A stretch of DNA of 64,000 bases. Origin: Pantoea sp. SOD02 (GTDB lineage Bacteria; Pseudomonadota; Gammaproteobacteria; Enterobacterales; Enterobacteriaceae). Shown piece by piece: positions 37,093-46,611 of this stretch (positions within the stretch are counted from its first letter, which is position 1; each line of letters opens with the position of its first letter). The stretch is taken from assembly GCF_024707505.1 (NCBI RefSeq), contig NZ_CP102604.1, forward strand, positions 3,348,001-3,412,000, given 5' to 3'. Below the pieces are notes generated by a model. It searched no databases. It had not been told where the DNA came from and saw nothing but the letters and a program-made list of their open reading frames with translations. Made by a program: the position numbers and the translations under genes.

Positions 37093-37782
37093 TTATGCTA
37101 ATAAATCATCGAGATAGACGCTCTGCCACAGATAACCCTGCATGCCATAAATCGCTTTATGCGCTAGCAGGTTGACCTGTTGTTGATTTTCAACACCCTC
37201 AACGATGACGCCGTTGCATAATTCGTTGAGATGGTCGAGCAGAATGTCAAAGGTGCGACCGTCGCCAAATTGCCAAAAAAATTCTTTGTCAATCTTGACG
37301 ATTTCAAATATTCCGCTATCGAACATGGAAAGGTTGGAATAACCCGGACCAAAGTCGTCGAGCCATAAAGGGGCGGGAGTCACTTTCGCAACACCTTTTA
37401 AAATCAACAGATCGGCGCTATTAAATCGCGCGGTGAAGAATGCTGATATTTCCAGACGCAATAGCGTCAGTTGAGCCAGTTTTTCTTGTATTTCAGCATC
37501 TTTAAAAATGCTGGCTACGATATCTCTATCAACATTGACACTGACAATCTGGTCGAACCCTTTCTGGTATAGCTGAATAAGTTTTTCGATCTGGTGGAGG
37601 AATAACTGCCATTTAACGTCAGCAGAAAGCTGACTGAAGAACCCAACATCCCTTTCAGGATTACGCTTATTATTGATGTCTGCGTCATCTGCAAGACGCG
37701 TTAACAATTCCCTGGCAATCACCTGGCCGGATAAATCATAAACCGGCTCTAACAAGAACACTGTCTTCGGTTGATTGCTCAT
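37093..37782 (-). CDS. EAL-domain c-di-GMP phosphodiesterase, PdeH/YhjH-like
   Basis: 229 residues, a stand-alone EAL domain without sensor or membrane part. The signature Glu is in ARELLTRL; ELL instead of EAL is also found in the active E. coli PdeH (YhjH). Other catalytic positions are in place: Asn in VNVDRD, Glu in LRLEISAF, the Asp pair in LWLDDFGPGYSN, Lys in IVKIDKEFF, Glu in VIVEGVEN and the late Gln-Gly in MQGYLW. It should therefore hydrolyse c-di-GMP to pGpG, lowering biofilm formation. It lies on the same strand directly before bapA, with a 308-base gap, suggesting local control of adhesin expression or release. Confidence 0.88.
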   Translation of the reverse strand: MSNQPKTVFLLEPVYDLSGQVIARELLTRLADDADINNKRNPERDVGFFSQLSADVKWQLFLHQIEKLIQLYQKGFDQIVSVNVDRDIVASIFKDAEIQEKLAQLTLLRLEISAFFTARFNSADLLILKGVAKVTPAPLWLDDFGPGYSNLSMFDSGIFEIVKIDKEFFWQFGDGRTFDILLDHLNELCNGVIVEGVENQQQVNLLAHKAIYGMQGYLWQSVYLDDLLA

Positions 37783-38458
37783 TTCACATCCTTACTGCAA
37801 CTGCCTGATAGCATTAAACTGTCAGGATTTCTCATGTGAGAAGTAAGGTAAACATTGATAAAACTTAATGTCTTAACTGAAGGTTAACGTACAACTTACA
37901 CTTTGAGAAATAGATTTCAGTAAACACCACTGACAACTTCAATCGTTTAAACCAATCAATAACGTAAGTAAATTTCTTTAAAATTCATAAAAACCTCGGA
38001 TAAATCTGAGAAAAATTTAACTTAACGCTAACCTTGACAGCTCAACAAAACACGAACAAATTGAAAAATAACAATAAAAAGCAAATTAGCATTGATTGAT
38101 TTTTATACTTATCTCAAATTTGAAAATGTTTCATCTGGAATTCATGATTCCAATAAGCTCCAATAAATAAAGTTATCGCGAGTGACTATTCAATCCTTAA
38201 TGTTTAAATTTTGATTATGCATTGCAAGGAATACATAACAGATAAGCTGCTTAATCACTGATTAATCATTAGGTAATGTAAGGGCATTGGCGAAAAAGGA
38301 GGTTGTTACTGATTGGCTTTATCAGCAAAAAGAAAGAGATAGCACTGAAGATATAAATGCGATTTTTTGGCGGCAGGTTAAAAATAAGCGAAGAGTGATC
38401 GTCTTCACAAATAGAATTAAAAGGTTGAGGATGTGCGAGAATATAGCAGGAAAAGAGA
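37783..38458. other. 676-base AT-rich non-coding stretch between speA terminator and the EAL gene
   Basis: No open frame here has a credible start and family. The only one of size (38287-38487) begins with TTG and runs into the speA terminator. The stretch is strongly AT-rich with many A and T tracts, and contains a TGATTAATCA palindrome near 38260. It must contain the promoter of the EAL gene (start 37782). The composition would suit H-NS binding and marks the right-hand edge of the accessory block. Confidence 0.6.
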
Positions 38459-38485
38459 AAACCGAGCCCTTTACGGGCTCGGTTT
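38459..38485 (-). terminator. Rho-independent terminator of speA
   Basis: Perfect 11-base arms AAACCGAGCCC/GGGCTCGGTTT with a 5-base loop, followed on the - strand by TCTCTTTTC. It lies 13 bases after the speA stop and separates speA from the accessory block. Confidence 0.9.
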
Positions 38486-38497
38486 GAGAGCAGTTAA

Positions 38498-40477
38498 TTA
38501 CTCATCTTCTAAATAGGTGTAACCGTACAGGCCGCTTTCAAATTCTGCGAGGAACTGCGCACGCAGCTCTTCAGGAATATCGGTCTGCTGGGTCACCTGA
38601 TCGCGGAACAGCGTCATTAGATCGTTCGGATTAAGCTGTACGTATTCGAGCATATCCGCCACGGTATCGCCCTCATCCGACAGCTGCACTTCCACGCTGC
38701 CATCCGGGAACGCAAACACATCAACCGCTTCGGTGTCACCGAACAGGTTGTGCATGTTGCCGAGAATTTCCTGATACGCGCCGACCATAAAGAAGCCGAG
38801 CATCGGCGGATTGTCGATGTCGTATTCCGGCATCGGCATGGTGGTGGCAATGCCATCGCCATCGACGTAGTGATCGATGGTGCCATCGGAGTCACAGGTG
38901 ATGTCGAGCAACACCGCGCGACGCTTCGGCATTTTATTCAGCCCTTCCAGCGGCAGCACCGGGAATAGCTGATCTATGCCCCACGCATCCGGCATCGACT
39001 GGAACAGCGAGAAGTTGACGTAAATCTTATCCGCCATACGCTCCTGCAGCTCATCAATGATCGGGCGATGCGCGCGGTTGCTTGGGTCGAGGTGCTGCTG
39101 AATATAGTGGCAGATGCTCAGGTAAAGCTGTTCTGCCCAGGCGCGCTGACCGAGATCGTAGGTGCCTGACGAATAACCGGTATGGATGTCGAACAGATCC
39201 ATTTGGCTATCGTGCAGCCATTCACGCAGCGAACGACGCACGTCAGGTTCGTGCATCTCTTGCCACGTATCCCACAAACTCTGAATCGGACGCGGTGAAT
39301 CGGCATCCGGTGCCACCGGCGTGCTGAACTCGTTACGCTCAACACCAATGATGTTGGACACCAGCACGGTGTGGTGCGCCGTCACCGCACGACCTGATTC
39401 GGTGATCACGGTTGGATGTTCCAAACCGTTCTCTTCACAGGCATCGCCGATTGCCCAAATCACGTTGTTGGCGTATTCGTTCAGGCCGTAGTTGACCGAG
39501 CAATCAGACTGCGAGCGTGTTCCTTCATAATCCACGCCCAAACCGCCGCCCACATCGAAGCATTTGATGTTAACGCCCAGCTTCGCCAGCTCAACGTAGA
39601 AACGCGCCGACTCACGCACGCCGGTGGCGATGTCGCGGATGTTGGACATCTGCGAACCGAGATGGAAGTGCAGCAGCTGCAGGCTATCGAGACGACCCGC
39701 TTTGCGCATAATGTCGACCAGCTGCAATACCTGCGATGCCGCCAGACCAAACTTCGACTTCTCACCACCGCTCGACTGCCACTTGCCCGAGCCCTGCGAC
39801 GCCAGACGCGCGCGGATACCAAGACGCGGAATCACGTTCAGACGCTCGGCCTCTTCCAGCACCAGACGCACCTCGGTCATCTTCTCGATCACCAGATAGA
39901 CTTTGTGACCGAGCTTTTCGCCGATCAGCGCCAGACGAATGTATTCGCGATCTTTATAGCCGTTACAAACAATTACTGAACGGGTTTTACCGGCGTGGGC
40001 CAGCACCGCCATCAGCTCGGCTTTCGAACCGGCCTCTAAGCCCAGCGGTTCGCCAGAGTTGACCAGCGACTCAATCACGCGCTTATGCTGGTTAACCTTG
40101 ATCGGGTAAACCAGGAAGTAGTCACCTTTATAGCCGTAAGATTCACGCGCGCGTTTGAAGGCGGCGTTAATCGAACGCAGACGATGCTGGAGAATCTGCG
40201 GGAAGCAGAACAGCGCTGGCAGACGTTGGCCGTCGGCTTCGCGCTCTTTCACCAGTTTCGCTAAGTCAACGCGCACTTCCGGCTGATCCGGATCGGGACA
40301 CACGCTGATGTGCCCCAGCTCGTTGACGTCGTAATAATTGTTTCCCCACCAGGCAATATTGTAGGTACGCAGCATTCTGCTTGCTTCCTGATCGTTCATC
40401 GCCACCTCCTGCATGGAGCGGAGTACACCTTGTTCGCCAGCTGACGAACCCTTGATATTCTTCATGTCGTCAGACAT
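38498..40477 (-). CDS. speA: biosynthetic arginine decarboxylase
   Basis: PLP enzyme that converts arginine to agmatine, the substrate of SpeB. The start at 40477 ([10 protein letters not shown]...) has GAGG 7 bases upstream and gives 659 residues (E. coli SpeA 658). The frame extends 4 codons further, but its TTG overlaps the ribosome site. The PLP lysine is in [11 protein letters not shown] (about residue 127). [14 protein letters not shown], the glycine-rich [13 protein letters not shown] and the late [20 protein letters not shown] are fold III decarboxylase motifs. It is monocistronic here, ended by its own terminator, unlike the speAB arrangement of E. coli. Confidence 0.98.
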   Translation of the reverse strand: MSDDMKNIKGSSAGEQGVLRSMQEVAMNDQEASRMLRTYNIAWWGNNYYDVNELGHISVCPDPDQPEVRVDLAKLVKEREADGQRLPALFCFPQILQHRLRSINAAFKRARESYGYKGDYFLVYPIKVNQHKRVIESLVNSGEPLGLEAGSKAELMAVLAHAGKTRSVIVCNGYKDREYIRLALIGEKLGHKVYLVIEKMTEVRLVLEEAERLNVIPRLGIRARLASQGSGKWQSSGGEKSKFGLAASQVLQLVDIMRKAGRLDSLQLLHFHLGSQMSNIRDIATGVRESARFYVELAKLGVNIKCFDVGGGLGVDYEGTRSQSDCSVNYGLNEYANNVIWAIGDACEENGLEHPTVITESGRAVTAHHTVLVSNIIGVERNEFSTPVAPDADSPRPIQSLWDTWQEMHEPDVRRSLREWLHDSQMDLFDIHTGYSSGTYDLGQRAWAEQLYLSICHYIQQHLDPSNRAHRPIIDELQERMADKIYVNFSLFQSMPDAWGIDQLFPVLPLEGLNKMPKRRAVLLDITCDSDGTIDHYVDGDGIATTMPMPEYDIDNPPMLGFFMVGAYQEILGNMHNLFGDTEAVDVFAFPDGSVEVQLSDEGDTVADMLEYVQLNPNDLMTLFRDQVTQQTDIPEELRAQFLAEFESGLYGYTYLEDE

Positions 40478-41096
40478 CGCGAACCTCAATTTTCCGTTGA
40501 AATATGAATTTGTTACCGAGTTTTGTCATGGTGGCGCCGGGTAAAAATTGCCTCATCCTGCTTGCTGCCTCTGTAAGGTTGCAATGTGCAAAGCTGACTC
40601 TAAGTGTAAAACACCGCACCGAAGTCGGGGCAAATAGCCTGAGACTTCCACGGTCTGTAGACAGCGAAATGCAGTAATAGATGCAGAGAAATGTTAACCG
40701 GCGCGCGTGTCGGGAGAATGAACACAACGTCGATAGAAGAAAAGAACGGGTTTGGAGTGTGAAAGGAGTGCCAGCGCGCCGCAACAGCGCAGTGAACCAA
40801 AGCGAGAGAAAGAGTGGTTCATTACTTTAATCACCTCCATCGCCTGCTTAAAGCATGCGAGAAACGGCTTGGGTGAAGGTCAGATTAAATGGCATCTGAC
40901 GGCGCGACGCACGGCGGCGTCATCCTTTGCGGCTGTGGTCGACAGCAGCGGCGTTTTATACAGCCACGCGGGGTAAATTGCAAAATCTTTGTCAGGTAAC
41001 TGCGCGCGGTGTCAGGAAATAATTCCACTTGTGATGTTGCGGAAAATGCGGGATCAGAAAAAGCACTGGAAAAGTGCTCACTGAGTAACCTAGAAT
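40478..41096. other. speA-metK divergent intergenic region
   Basis: Together with the MetJ-like array that follows and the metK leader, 784 bases separate the two divergent start codons. Promoters for speA (left) and metK (right) must lie here. E. coli has the small gene yqgB at this place; I see a - strand frame containing ...VRCFTLRV near 40600 that faintly recalls the YqgB C-terminus, but no convincing start or ribosome site, so I do not call it. No hairpin terminator or REP copy was seen in this stretch. Confidence 0.5.
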
Positions 41097-41128
41097 AGCC
41101 GTCCAGATGGTTTTCCATCTAAACTGAT
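41097..41128 (+). promoter_or_regulatory. metK: candidate MetJ operator (tandem met boxes) before metK
   Basis: Four consecutive 8-base units in register, AGCCGTCC, AGATGGTT, TTCCATCT and AAACTGAT, match the met-box consensus AGACGTCT at 6, 5, 4 and 4 of 8 positions. MetJ with S-adenosylmethionine binds two or more such tandem boxes and represses metK in enteric bacteria. The site lies about 135 bases before the metK start. Individual matches are modest; the register is the main support. Confidence 0.5.
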
Positions 41129-41261
41129 TAACATCCAGGCGGTGTGAGTAAATGCTCTCACTTCCTACTGCTTGCGGCTTTGCCTGAAGGGGCGTCGAGT
41201 CGGTCTGATCCCACTTACGCTATGCAGTCGTATTCAAACCATTTTTAAGGTAAAGAACAGA

Positions 41262-42416
41262 ATGGCTAAACACCTTTTTACATCTGAGTCCGTATCAGAA
41301 GGACATCCTGATAAAATCGCTGACCAAATTTCCGATGCCGTGCTGGATGCGATCCTCGAGCAGGATCCTAAAGCGCGCGTGGCCTGCGAAACTTACGTGA
41401 AGACCGGTATGGTGCTGGTTGGCGGTGAAATCACCACCAGCGCATGGGTTGATATCGAAGAGATCACCCGTAATACCGTACGTGAAATCGGCTATGTCCA
41501 TTCCGATATGGGCTTTGATGCTAACTCTTGCGCAGTGCTGAGCGCGATTGGTAAGCAGTCTCCAGACATTAATCAGGGCGTTGACCGTACCGATCCGCTG
41601 GAGCAAGGCGCGGGCGATCAGGGCCTGATGTTTGGCTACGCCAGCAACGAAACCGATGTGCTGATGCCAGCGCCGGTTACCTATGCGCACCGTCTGGTGC
41701 AGCGTCAGGCTGAAGTGCGTAAAAGCGGTTCACTGCCGTGGCTGCGTCCGGATGCAAAAAGCCAGATCACCTTCCAGTACGATGACGGCAAAATTGTCGG
41801 TATCGATGCGGTTGTGCTGTCAACTCAGCACGCTGAAGATGTCACCACCGCCGATCTGCGTGAAGCGGTGATGGAAGAGATCATCAAGCCGGTTCTGCCG
41901 ACTGAGTGGATCACCGCCAGCACCAAATATCACATCAACCCAACCGGCCGTTTTGTTATCGGTGGCCCAATGGGCGACTGCGGTTTGACCGGTCGTAAAA
42001 TCATCGTTGATACCTACGGCGGTATGGCACGTCACGGTGGCGGCGCGTTCTCCGGTAAGGATCCGTCAAAAGTTGACCGTTCTGCCGCTTACGCCGCACG
42101 TTATGTGGCGAAGAACATCGTCGCGGCTGGCCTGGCTGACCGTTGTGAAATCCAGGTTTCTTACGCCATCGGCGTGGCTGAGCCAACCTCAATCATGGTT
42201 GAAACCTTCGGTACTGAGAAAGTTTCTACCGAGCAGCTGACGCTGCTGGTACGCGAGTTCTTCGACCTGCGTCCATACGGCCTGATTCAAATGATGGATC
42301 TGCTGAAACCGATCTATAAAGAGACTGCTGCATACGGTCACTTTGGTCGTGAGCACTTCCCGTGGGAGCAGACTGATAAAGCTGCGCAGCTGCGTGAAGC
42401 GGCTGGTTTGAAGTAA
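41262..42416 (+). CDS. metK: S-adenosylmethionine synthetase
   Basis: Makes S-adenosylmethionine from methionine and ATP. The start at 41262 ([22 protein letters not shown] region) gives 384 residues, the E. coli length; the open frame extends 30 codons upstream without homology. Motifs [12 protein letters not shown] (about 13-24), [12 protein letters not shown] (about 114-125, methionine/ATP site) and the P-loop-like [19 protein letters not shown] (about 258-276) are intact. A MetJ-like array lies upstream and a strong terminator follows, so it is monocistronic. Confidence 0.98.
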   Translation: MAKHLFTSESVSEGHPDKIADQISDAVLDAILEQDPKARVACETYVKTGMVLVGGEITTSAWVDIEEITRNTVREIGYVHSDMGFDANSCAVLSAIGKQSPDINQGVDRTDPLEQGAGDQGLMFGYASNETDVLMPAPVTYAHRLVQRQAEVRKSGSLPWLRPDAKSQITFQYDDGKIVGIDAVVLSTQHAEDVTTADLREAVMEEIIKPVLPTEWITASTKYHINPTGRFVIGGPMGDCGLTGRKIIVDTYGGMARHGGGAFSGKDPSKVDRSAAYAARYVAKNIVAAGLADRCEIQVSYAIGVAEPTSIMVETFGTEKVSTEQLTLLVREFFDLRPYGLIQMMDLLKPIYKETAAYGHFGREHFPWEQTDKAAQLREAAGLK

Positions 42417-42440
42417 GCCTAGAAGCGACATCGTTATTGA

Positions 42441-42463
42441 GCCCGCCACTGGCGGGCTTTTTT
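42441..42463 (+). terminator. Rho-independent terminator of metK
   Basis: Perfect 7-base arms GCCCGCC/GGCGGGC, 3-base loop, then seven or so T, 24 bases after the metK stop. Confidence 0.93.
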
Positions 42464-42469
42464 GTGCCT

Positions 42470-42493
42470 GTAGGGTCGTCATTTATGACGACC
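42470..42493 (+). repeat. REP-like hairpin (GTAG foot, forward), arm type GGTCGTCAT
   Basis: GTAG, then perfect 9-base arms GGTCGTCAT/ATGACGACC around a TT loop. Relative to the commonest arm type, both strands of the stem carry compensating changes (C to T on the left, G to A on the right). It begins 7 bases after the metK terminator. Confidence 0.85.
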
Positions 42494-42580
42494 TGGTTCC
42501 TAACCACTCCAATAACTCCAAACCTCGATTTGTCACTTCCTCCAGGCTGTCTACACTTCTTTCACCTCGCTTACAACTTG

Positions 42581-42596
42581 GTGATAACGATTACAT
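42581..42596 (+). promoter_or_regulatory. second, imperfect GalR/GalS operator upstream of galP
   Basis: GTGATAACGATTACAT agrees with the Gal operator consensus GTGNAANCGNTTNCAC except at the fifth and last positions. Its centre lies 203 bases before that of the perfect operator at 42784. Two operators at a distance are how GalR forms a repression loop in the gal operon. Confidence 0.6.
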
Positions 42597-42783
42597 TTTG
42601 AAATCCTTTAACAATCGGCAATTTAGAGATTTTTCAGCGTAGTTATTAACGTGAAAATGCGTTATTTTCAGCGTCCTCTGATTGCCGGTATTTAGTGCGA
42701 TGTCAGAAACTTAAAGGGTGCTATACCTTACTGGTTACGTAACTATTTCGGGCGGAAAATGCTGGATTGCAGGGTTTCAGCGT

Positions 42784-42799
42784 GTGTAACCGATTACAC
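42784..42799 (+). promoter_or_regulatory. perfect GalR/GalS operator of galP
   Basis: GTGTAACCGATTACAC fits GTGNAANCGNTTNCAC at every fixed position and is itself a near-perfect palindrome. It lies about 83 bases before the galP start and 3 bases before a CRP box, the arrangement expected for galactose induction with catabolite control. Confidence 0.88.
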
Positions 42800-42802
42800 T
42801 GA

Positions 42803-42818
42803 TGTGATCTTACTCACT
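42803..42818 (+). promoter_or_regulatory. CRP-cAMP binding site before galP
   Basis: TGTGA, six bases, TCACT: the CRP half-sites TGTGA/TCACA with one mismatch. It directly follows the GalR/GalS operator. The rest of the 42417-42881 gap holds the metK terminator, a REP hairpin and the second Gal operator. Confidence 0.75.
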
Positions 42819-42881
42819 TTTTTCCGCCGACAGGTTTCATAACATTGATAACAACAACGATGGATAAACTTTGGAGGCTTC

Positions 42882-44276
42882 ATGCCTGGTAATACTCATA
42901 AGAGCAGAACTTCAAATAAGGTCATGACCTTGTTTGTCTGCTTTTTAGCGGCGCTGGCCGGCTTGCTGTTTGGATTGGATATCGGTGTTATCGCCGGTGC
43001 TCTGCCTTTCATCGCGAAAGACTTTAACGTCACCGCACATCAGCAAGAGTGGATCGTCAGCTCTATGATGTTTGGTGCAGCTGTGGGTGCTGTGGGTAGC
43101 GGCTGGATGTCATCGCGTCTCGGTCGTAAAAAGAGCCTGATGGCCGGTGCGATTCTGTTTGTTATCGGTTCGCTGTGGTCTGCAGGCGCAACCAGCCCGG
43201 AAATGCTTATCGCCGCACGTGTGGTGCTTGGCCTGGCCGTTGGTGTCGCCTCTTACACCGCGCCGCTGTATCTCTCTGAAATCGCGCCAGAGAAGATTCG
43301 TGGCAGTATGATTTCGCTGTACCAGCTGATGATCACCATCGGTATTCTGGCGGCGTATCTCTCCGATACCGCGTTCAGCGATGCTGGCGCATGGCGCTGG
43401 ATGCTGGGCATCATCACCATTCCAGCGGTGCTGCTGCTGATTGGCGTGTTCTTCCTGCCGAACAGCCCACGCTGGCTGGCAGCTAAAGGTGATTTCCGCA
43501 GTGCTGAGCGCGTGTTGTCGCGTCTGCGTGATACCAGCGAACAAGCAAAACGCGAGCTGGATGAAATCCGTGAAAGCCTGAAAATCAAACAGTCGGGCTG
43601 GCAGCTGTTCCAGAGCAACAGCAACTTCCGCCGCGCGGTGTTCCTCGGCGTGCTGTTGCAGGTGATGCAGCAGTTCACCGGTATGAACGTCATCATGTAT
43701 TACGCGCCGAAGATCTTCGAAATCGCTGGCTTCGCCAATACCACGCAGCAAATGTGGGGCACGGTAATTGTCGGTCTGGTGAACGTACTGGCCACCTTTA
43801 TTGCTATCGGTCTGGTGGATCGCTGGGGCCGTAAACCTACGCTGGTGCTGGGCTTCATGGTGATGGCGATTGGTATGGGCATTCTCGGCACCATGCTGCA
43901 CATCGGCATCCACTCGCCAGAAGCGCAGTACTTCGCGGTGGCGATGCTGCTGATGTTCATCATTGGTTTTGCGATGTCTGCCGGTCCGTTGATTTGGGTA
44001 CTGTGTTCCGAGATTCAGCCGCTGAAAGGCCGCGACTTCGGTATCACGGTTTCCACCGCGACCAACTGGATTGCCAACATGATCGTCGGTGCCACCTTCC
44101 TGACCATGCTGAATACGCTGGGCAACGCGCCGACCTTCTGGGTTTACGCCGGTCTGAACGTGTTCTTCATTCTGCTGACACTGGCGCTGATTCCAGAGAC
44201 CAAAAACGTCTCGCTGGAGCACATCGAGCGCAACCTGATGTCTGGCAAAAAACTGCGCGACATCGGTCAGAAGTAA
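42882..44276 (+). CDS. galP: galactose:proton symporter GalP
   Basis: Major-facilitator sugar transporter of the inner membrane, 464 residues, E. coli length, close to E. coli GalP throughout. Twelve hydrophobic segments; sugar-porter motifs [15 protein letters not shown] after helix 2, [12 protein letters not shown] after helix 6, [18 protein letters not shown] in helix 7, DRWGRKPTL after helix 8 and [12 protein letters not shown] at the C-terminus. GGAGG lies 6 bases before the ATG. Upstream Gal and CRP sites predict galactose-inducible, glucose-repressed expression. Monocistronic, with its own terminator. Confidence 0.97.
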   Translation: MPGNTHKSRTSNKVMTLFVCFLAALAGLLFGLDIGVIAGALPFIAKDFNVTAHQQEWIVSSMMFGAAVGAVGSGWMSSRLGRKKSLMAGAILFVIGSLWSAGATSPEMLIAARVVLGLAVGVASYTAPLYLSEIAPEKIRGSMISLYQLMITIGILAAYLSDTAFSDAGAWRWMLGIITIPAVLLLIGVFFLPNSPRWLAAKGDFRSAERVLSRLRDTSEQAKRELDEIRESLKIKQSGWQLFQSNSNFRRAVFLGVLLQVMQQFTGMNVIMYYAPKIFEIAGFANTTQQMWGTVIVGLVNVLATFIAIGLVDRWGRKPTLVLGFMVMAIGMGILGTMLHIGIHSPEAQYFAVAMLLMFIIGFAMSAGPLIWVLCSEIQPLKGRDFGITVSTATNWIANMIVGATFLTMLNTLGNAPTFWVYAGLNVFFILLTLALIPETKNVSLEHIERNLMSGKKLRDIGQK

Positions 44277-44293
44277 TCCCGATAAGCGAATAC

Positions 44294-44321
44294 AAGGGCT
44301 GCCAATTGGCAGCCCTTTTTT
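44294..44321 (+). terminator. Rho-independent terminator of galP
   Basis: Perfect arms AAGGGCTGCC/GGCAGCCCTT around AATT, followed by a T run, 18 bases after the galP stop. Confidence 0.93.
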
Positions 44322-44324
44322 ACA

Positions 44325-44345
44325 GGTTCGCCATTAATGGCGACC
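44325..44345. repeat. degenerate REP-like hairpin without GTAG foot
   Basis: GGTTCGCCAT/ATGGCGACC around TA: the common arm type with one extra T in the left arm. The position where GTAG would stand is taken by the T run of the galP terminator, so this copy has probably lost its foot. Confidence 0.6.
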
Positions 44346-44394
44346 GCTTCACACTCTGTTGATTCAACCGCTGCAACCTTTTATGCTGCCCCAC

Positions 44395-44907
44395 ATGAAA
44401 ACACCACGCCTTCCCATCGCCTTACAGCAAGCCGTCATGCGCTCGCTGCGCCATTATTTGCAGCTGGCCAACGAAAAGCTGGAACGCCGCTTTGATGAGC
44501 CCTCTTTGATCTATCAGCAGCGCGGCACCGCTGCGGGCACCGCATGGCTGGAGAAGTGGGAAATCCGCATCAATCCGGTGCTGCTGCTGGAGAATCAGCA
44601 GGCATTTGTTGATGAAGTGGTGCCGCACGAACTGGCGCATCTGCTGGTGTGGAAAACCTTTGGCCGCGTGCCGCCGCACGGCAAAGAGTGGAAATGGATG
44701 ATGGAGAGCGTGCTGGGTGTGCCTGCGCGTCGCACCCACCAGTTTGAAATCGACTCGGTGCGCAGCAACACCTTTCCCTATCGCTGCAGCTGCCAGCAGC
44801 ATCAACTTACTGTGCGTCGCCATAACCGCGTGCTGCGCGGTGAAAGCGAATATCGCTGCGTGCACTGCAAAACCCTGCTGCAACCGGGTGAGTTTTTATC
44901 GAAATAG
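44395..44907 (+). CDS. sprT: SprT-family zinc metalloprotease-like protein
   Basis: 170 residues from [19 protein letters not shown], the same opening as E. coli SprT; the frame continues upstream past an in-frame ATG at 44386 but without homology. The zinc-protease motif HELAH (with [16 protein letters not shown] at about 74-89) is intact, as are the downstream HGKEWKWMM and the paired Cys clusters (YRCSCQQH and YRCVHC) that form a zinc ribbon. The human relative SPRTN cleaves DNA-protein crosslinks; the bacterial role is not settled. Cytosolic. No strong ribosome site is visible. Confidence 0.93.
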   Translation: MKTPRLPIALQQAVMRSLRHYLQLANEKLERRFDEPSLIYQQRGTAAGTAWLEKWEIRINPVLLLENQQAFVDEVVPHELAHLLVWKTFGRVPPHGKEWKWMMESVLGVPARRTHQFEIDSVRSNTFPYRCSCQQHQLTVRRHNRVLRGESEYRCVHCKTLLQPGEFLSK

Positions 44908-45020
44908 TTTAGCAATATAGTTTGTAATATAGTTCAGCAACATAGCCTAATCTCATATCCCGTGCGTCATCATTCTGTTACCCTGCCGCCCTTTTTCAGG
45001 ACCAGGTTAATTTTTGGAAT

Positions 45021-45728
45021 ATGTCTCGCAAAACGCTGCTGTTACTTACCTTATTAGTTGCCCCGCTTAGCGCTTACAGTCTCAGTTTCACTAACTATCA
45101 TCAAAACAATTTTAGTCAGGCCAAAGCGTATGCCACGCAGATTAATGCTGATGCGCCAGCCGACTTTTACTGCGGCTGCAAAATCAGCTGGCGCGGCAAA
45201 AAGGGCGTGCCCGATTTAAACAGCTGCGGCTACAGCGTGCGCAAAAACGCCAATCGCGCCGAACGTATTGAGTGGGAACATGTGATGCCCGCGTGGGAGT
45301 TCGGTCATCAGCGTCAGTGCTGGCAAAACGGCGGCCGCAAAAGCTGCAGCAAAGATGCCGATTACCGCCGCATCGAAAGCGATCTGCATAACCTGCAACC
45401 CGCGATTGGTGAAGTGAACGGCGACCGCAATAACTTCCAGTACAGCCAGTGGAACGGCGGCGAACAGCAGTACGGTCAATGCGGCATGAAGGTCGATTTT
45501 AAGCAGAAACTGGCGCAGCCGCCGGAGCGTGCGCGTGGTGCCATTGCCCGCACTTACTTCTATATGCGCGACCAATATCATCTGCGCCTGTCGCGTCAGC
45601 AAACTCAGCTGTTTACCGCGTGGGATAAGCAATATCCGGTGACGACGTGGGAGTGCGAGCGTGACAATCGCATCGCTAAAGTGCAGGGAAATCATAATTC
45701 CTACGTACAGCAGGCTTGCCAGCGCTAA
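45021..45728 (+). CDS. endA: periplasmic DNA-specific endonuclease I
   Basis: 235 residues. Signal peptide [20 protein letters not shown], then the endonuclease I fold with the catalytic block [15 protein letters not shown] (about residues 80-94), the [20 protein letters not shown] block (about 118-135) and conserved cysteines for disulfides. It degrades double-stranded DNA in the periplasm. It sits in its usual place between sprT and rsmE. The stop is 75 bases before the rsmE start. Confidence 0.96.
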   Translation: MSRKTLLLLTLLVAPLSAYSLSFTNYHQNNFSQAKAYATQINADAPADFYCGCKISWRGKKGVPDLNSCGYSVRKNANRAERIEWEHVMPAWEFGHQRQCWQNGGRKSCSKDADYRRIESDLHNLQPAIGEVNGDRNNFQYSQWNGGEQQYGQCGMKVDFKQKLAQPPERARGAIARTYFYMRDQYHLRLSRQQTQLFTAWDKQYPVTTWECERDNRIAKVQGNHNSYVQQACQR

Positions 45729-45802
45729 AAGCGCTACCCTACACTAGCTTTTTTTCGATTGCGCCGTGTCTGCTGACACGGCATAACGCTGGCAGGAACC
45801 GC

Positions 45803-46534
45803 ATGCGTATACCTCGCATTTATCATCCCGAATCTCTCGAAGTTAACAGTGAAGTCTTCCTCGACGAGGATGCCGCTAACCATGTCGGACGCGTGCTGCG
45901 CATGACGGCCGGTCAGCAAATTGAGCTGTTTGATGGCAGTAATCTGACTTTTAGCGCCGAAATCACCCAGGCTGATAAAAAGCGTGTAAAAGTAAGGGTC
46001 CTTGCCAGTCAGGCTGATGACCGTGAATCCCCGCTGCATTTACACCTCGGCCAGGTGATGTCGCGCGGTGAAAAAATGGAATTCACTATCCAGAAATCGA
46101 TCGAACTTGGCGTGAATGTGATTACGCCCTTGTTTTCTGAACGCTGCGGCGTAAAGCTGGATGCCGAGCGACTGGCGAAAAAAATTCAGCAATGGCAGAA
46201 AATCGCGATTGCCGCCTGTGAACAGTGCGGCCGTAATCGTGTGCCGGAAATTCGCGAACCGATGACGTTACAAGCCTGGTGCGCGGAAGCCGAAGACGGT
46301 TTGAAGCTCAATTTGCATCCGCGCGCCAGCCACAGCATCAATACGCTGCCGCAGCCGGTTGAGCGCCTGCGCTTACTGATTGGGCCGGAAGGTGGCTTAA
46401 CAGCCGATGAAATTGCCATGACCGCGCAGCAGGGTTTTACCGATATTCTGCTTGGACCACGCGTGTTGCGCACCGAAACCACCGCACTCACCGCCATTAC
46501 GGCACTTCAGGTGAGGTTTGGTGACCTCGGTTAA
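45803..46534 (+). CDS. rsmE: 16S rRNA (uracil-1498-N3)-methyltransferase
   Basis: SPOUT-class methyltransferase that methylates U1498 in the decoding region. The start at 45803 ([14 protein letters not shown]...) has AGGA 4 bases before and gives 243 residues, as in E. coli; the frame extends 29 codons upstream, into endA, without homology. An N-terminal PUA-like domain (1-~70) is followed by the knotted SAM site with [13 protein letters not shown] (about 192-204) and [13 protein letters not shown] (about 219-231). Confidence 0.96.
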   Translation: MRIPRIYHPESLEVNSEVFLDEDAANHVGRVLRMTAGQQIELFDGSNLTFSAEITQADKKRVKVRVLASQADDRESPLHLHLGQVMSRGEKMEFTIQKSIELGVNVITPLFSERCGVKLDAERLAKKIQQWQKIAIAACEQCGRNRVPEIREPMTLQAWCAEAEDGLKLNLHPRASHSINTLPQPVERLRLLIGPEGGLTADEIAMTAQQGFTDILLGPRVLRTETTALTAITALQVRFGDLG

Positions 46535-46611
46535 GCGATACTTTCGGGTTCGAACGTAACTTCACAGCACAACGCTTTCGGGGTAGTTGCTTCCCCATTT
46601 AGGAGAGAATA

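Noticed and set aside
38287-38487. 66-residue + strand frame before the speA terminator
   Set aside because: Begins with TTG, has no recognised family and runs through the terminator hairpin of the opposite-strand speA.
40470-40800. Possible yqgB-like small gene upstream of speA
   Set aside because: A frame with ...VRCFTLRV faintly recalls the YqgB end, but there is no ribosome site, length differs and the match is a few residues recalled from memory.
43110-44222. 370-residue frame antisense to galP
   Set aside because: His/Arg/Gln-rich composition typical of the complement of a GC-biased membrane-protein gene; no start signal and no known family.
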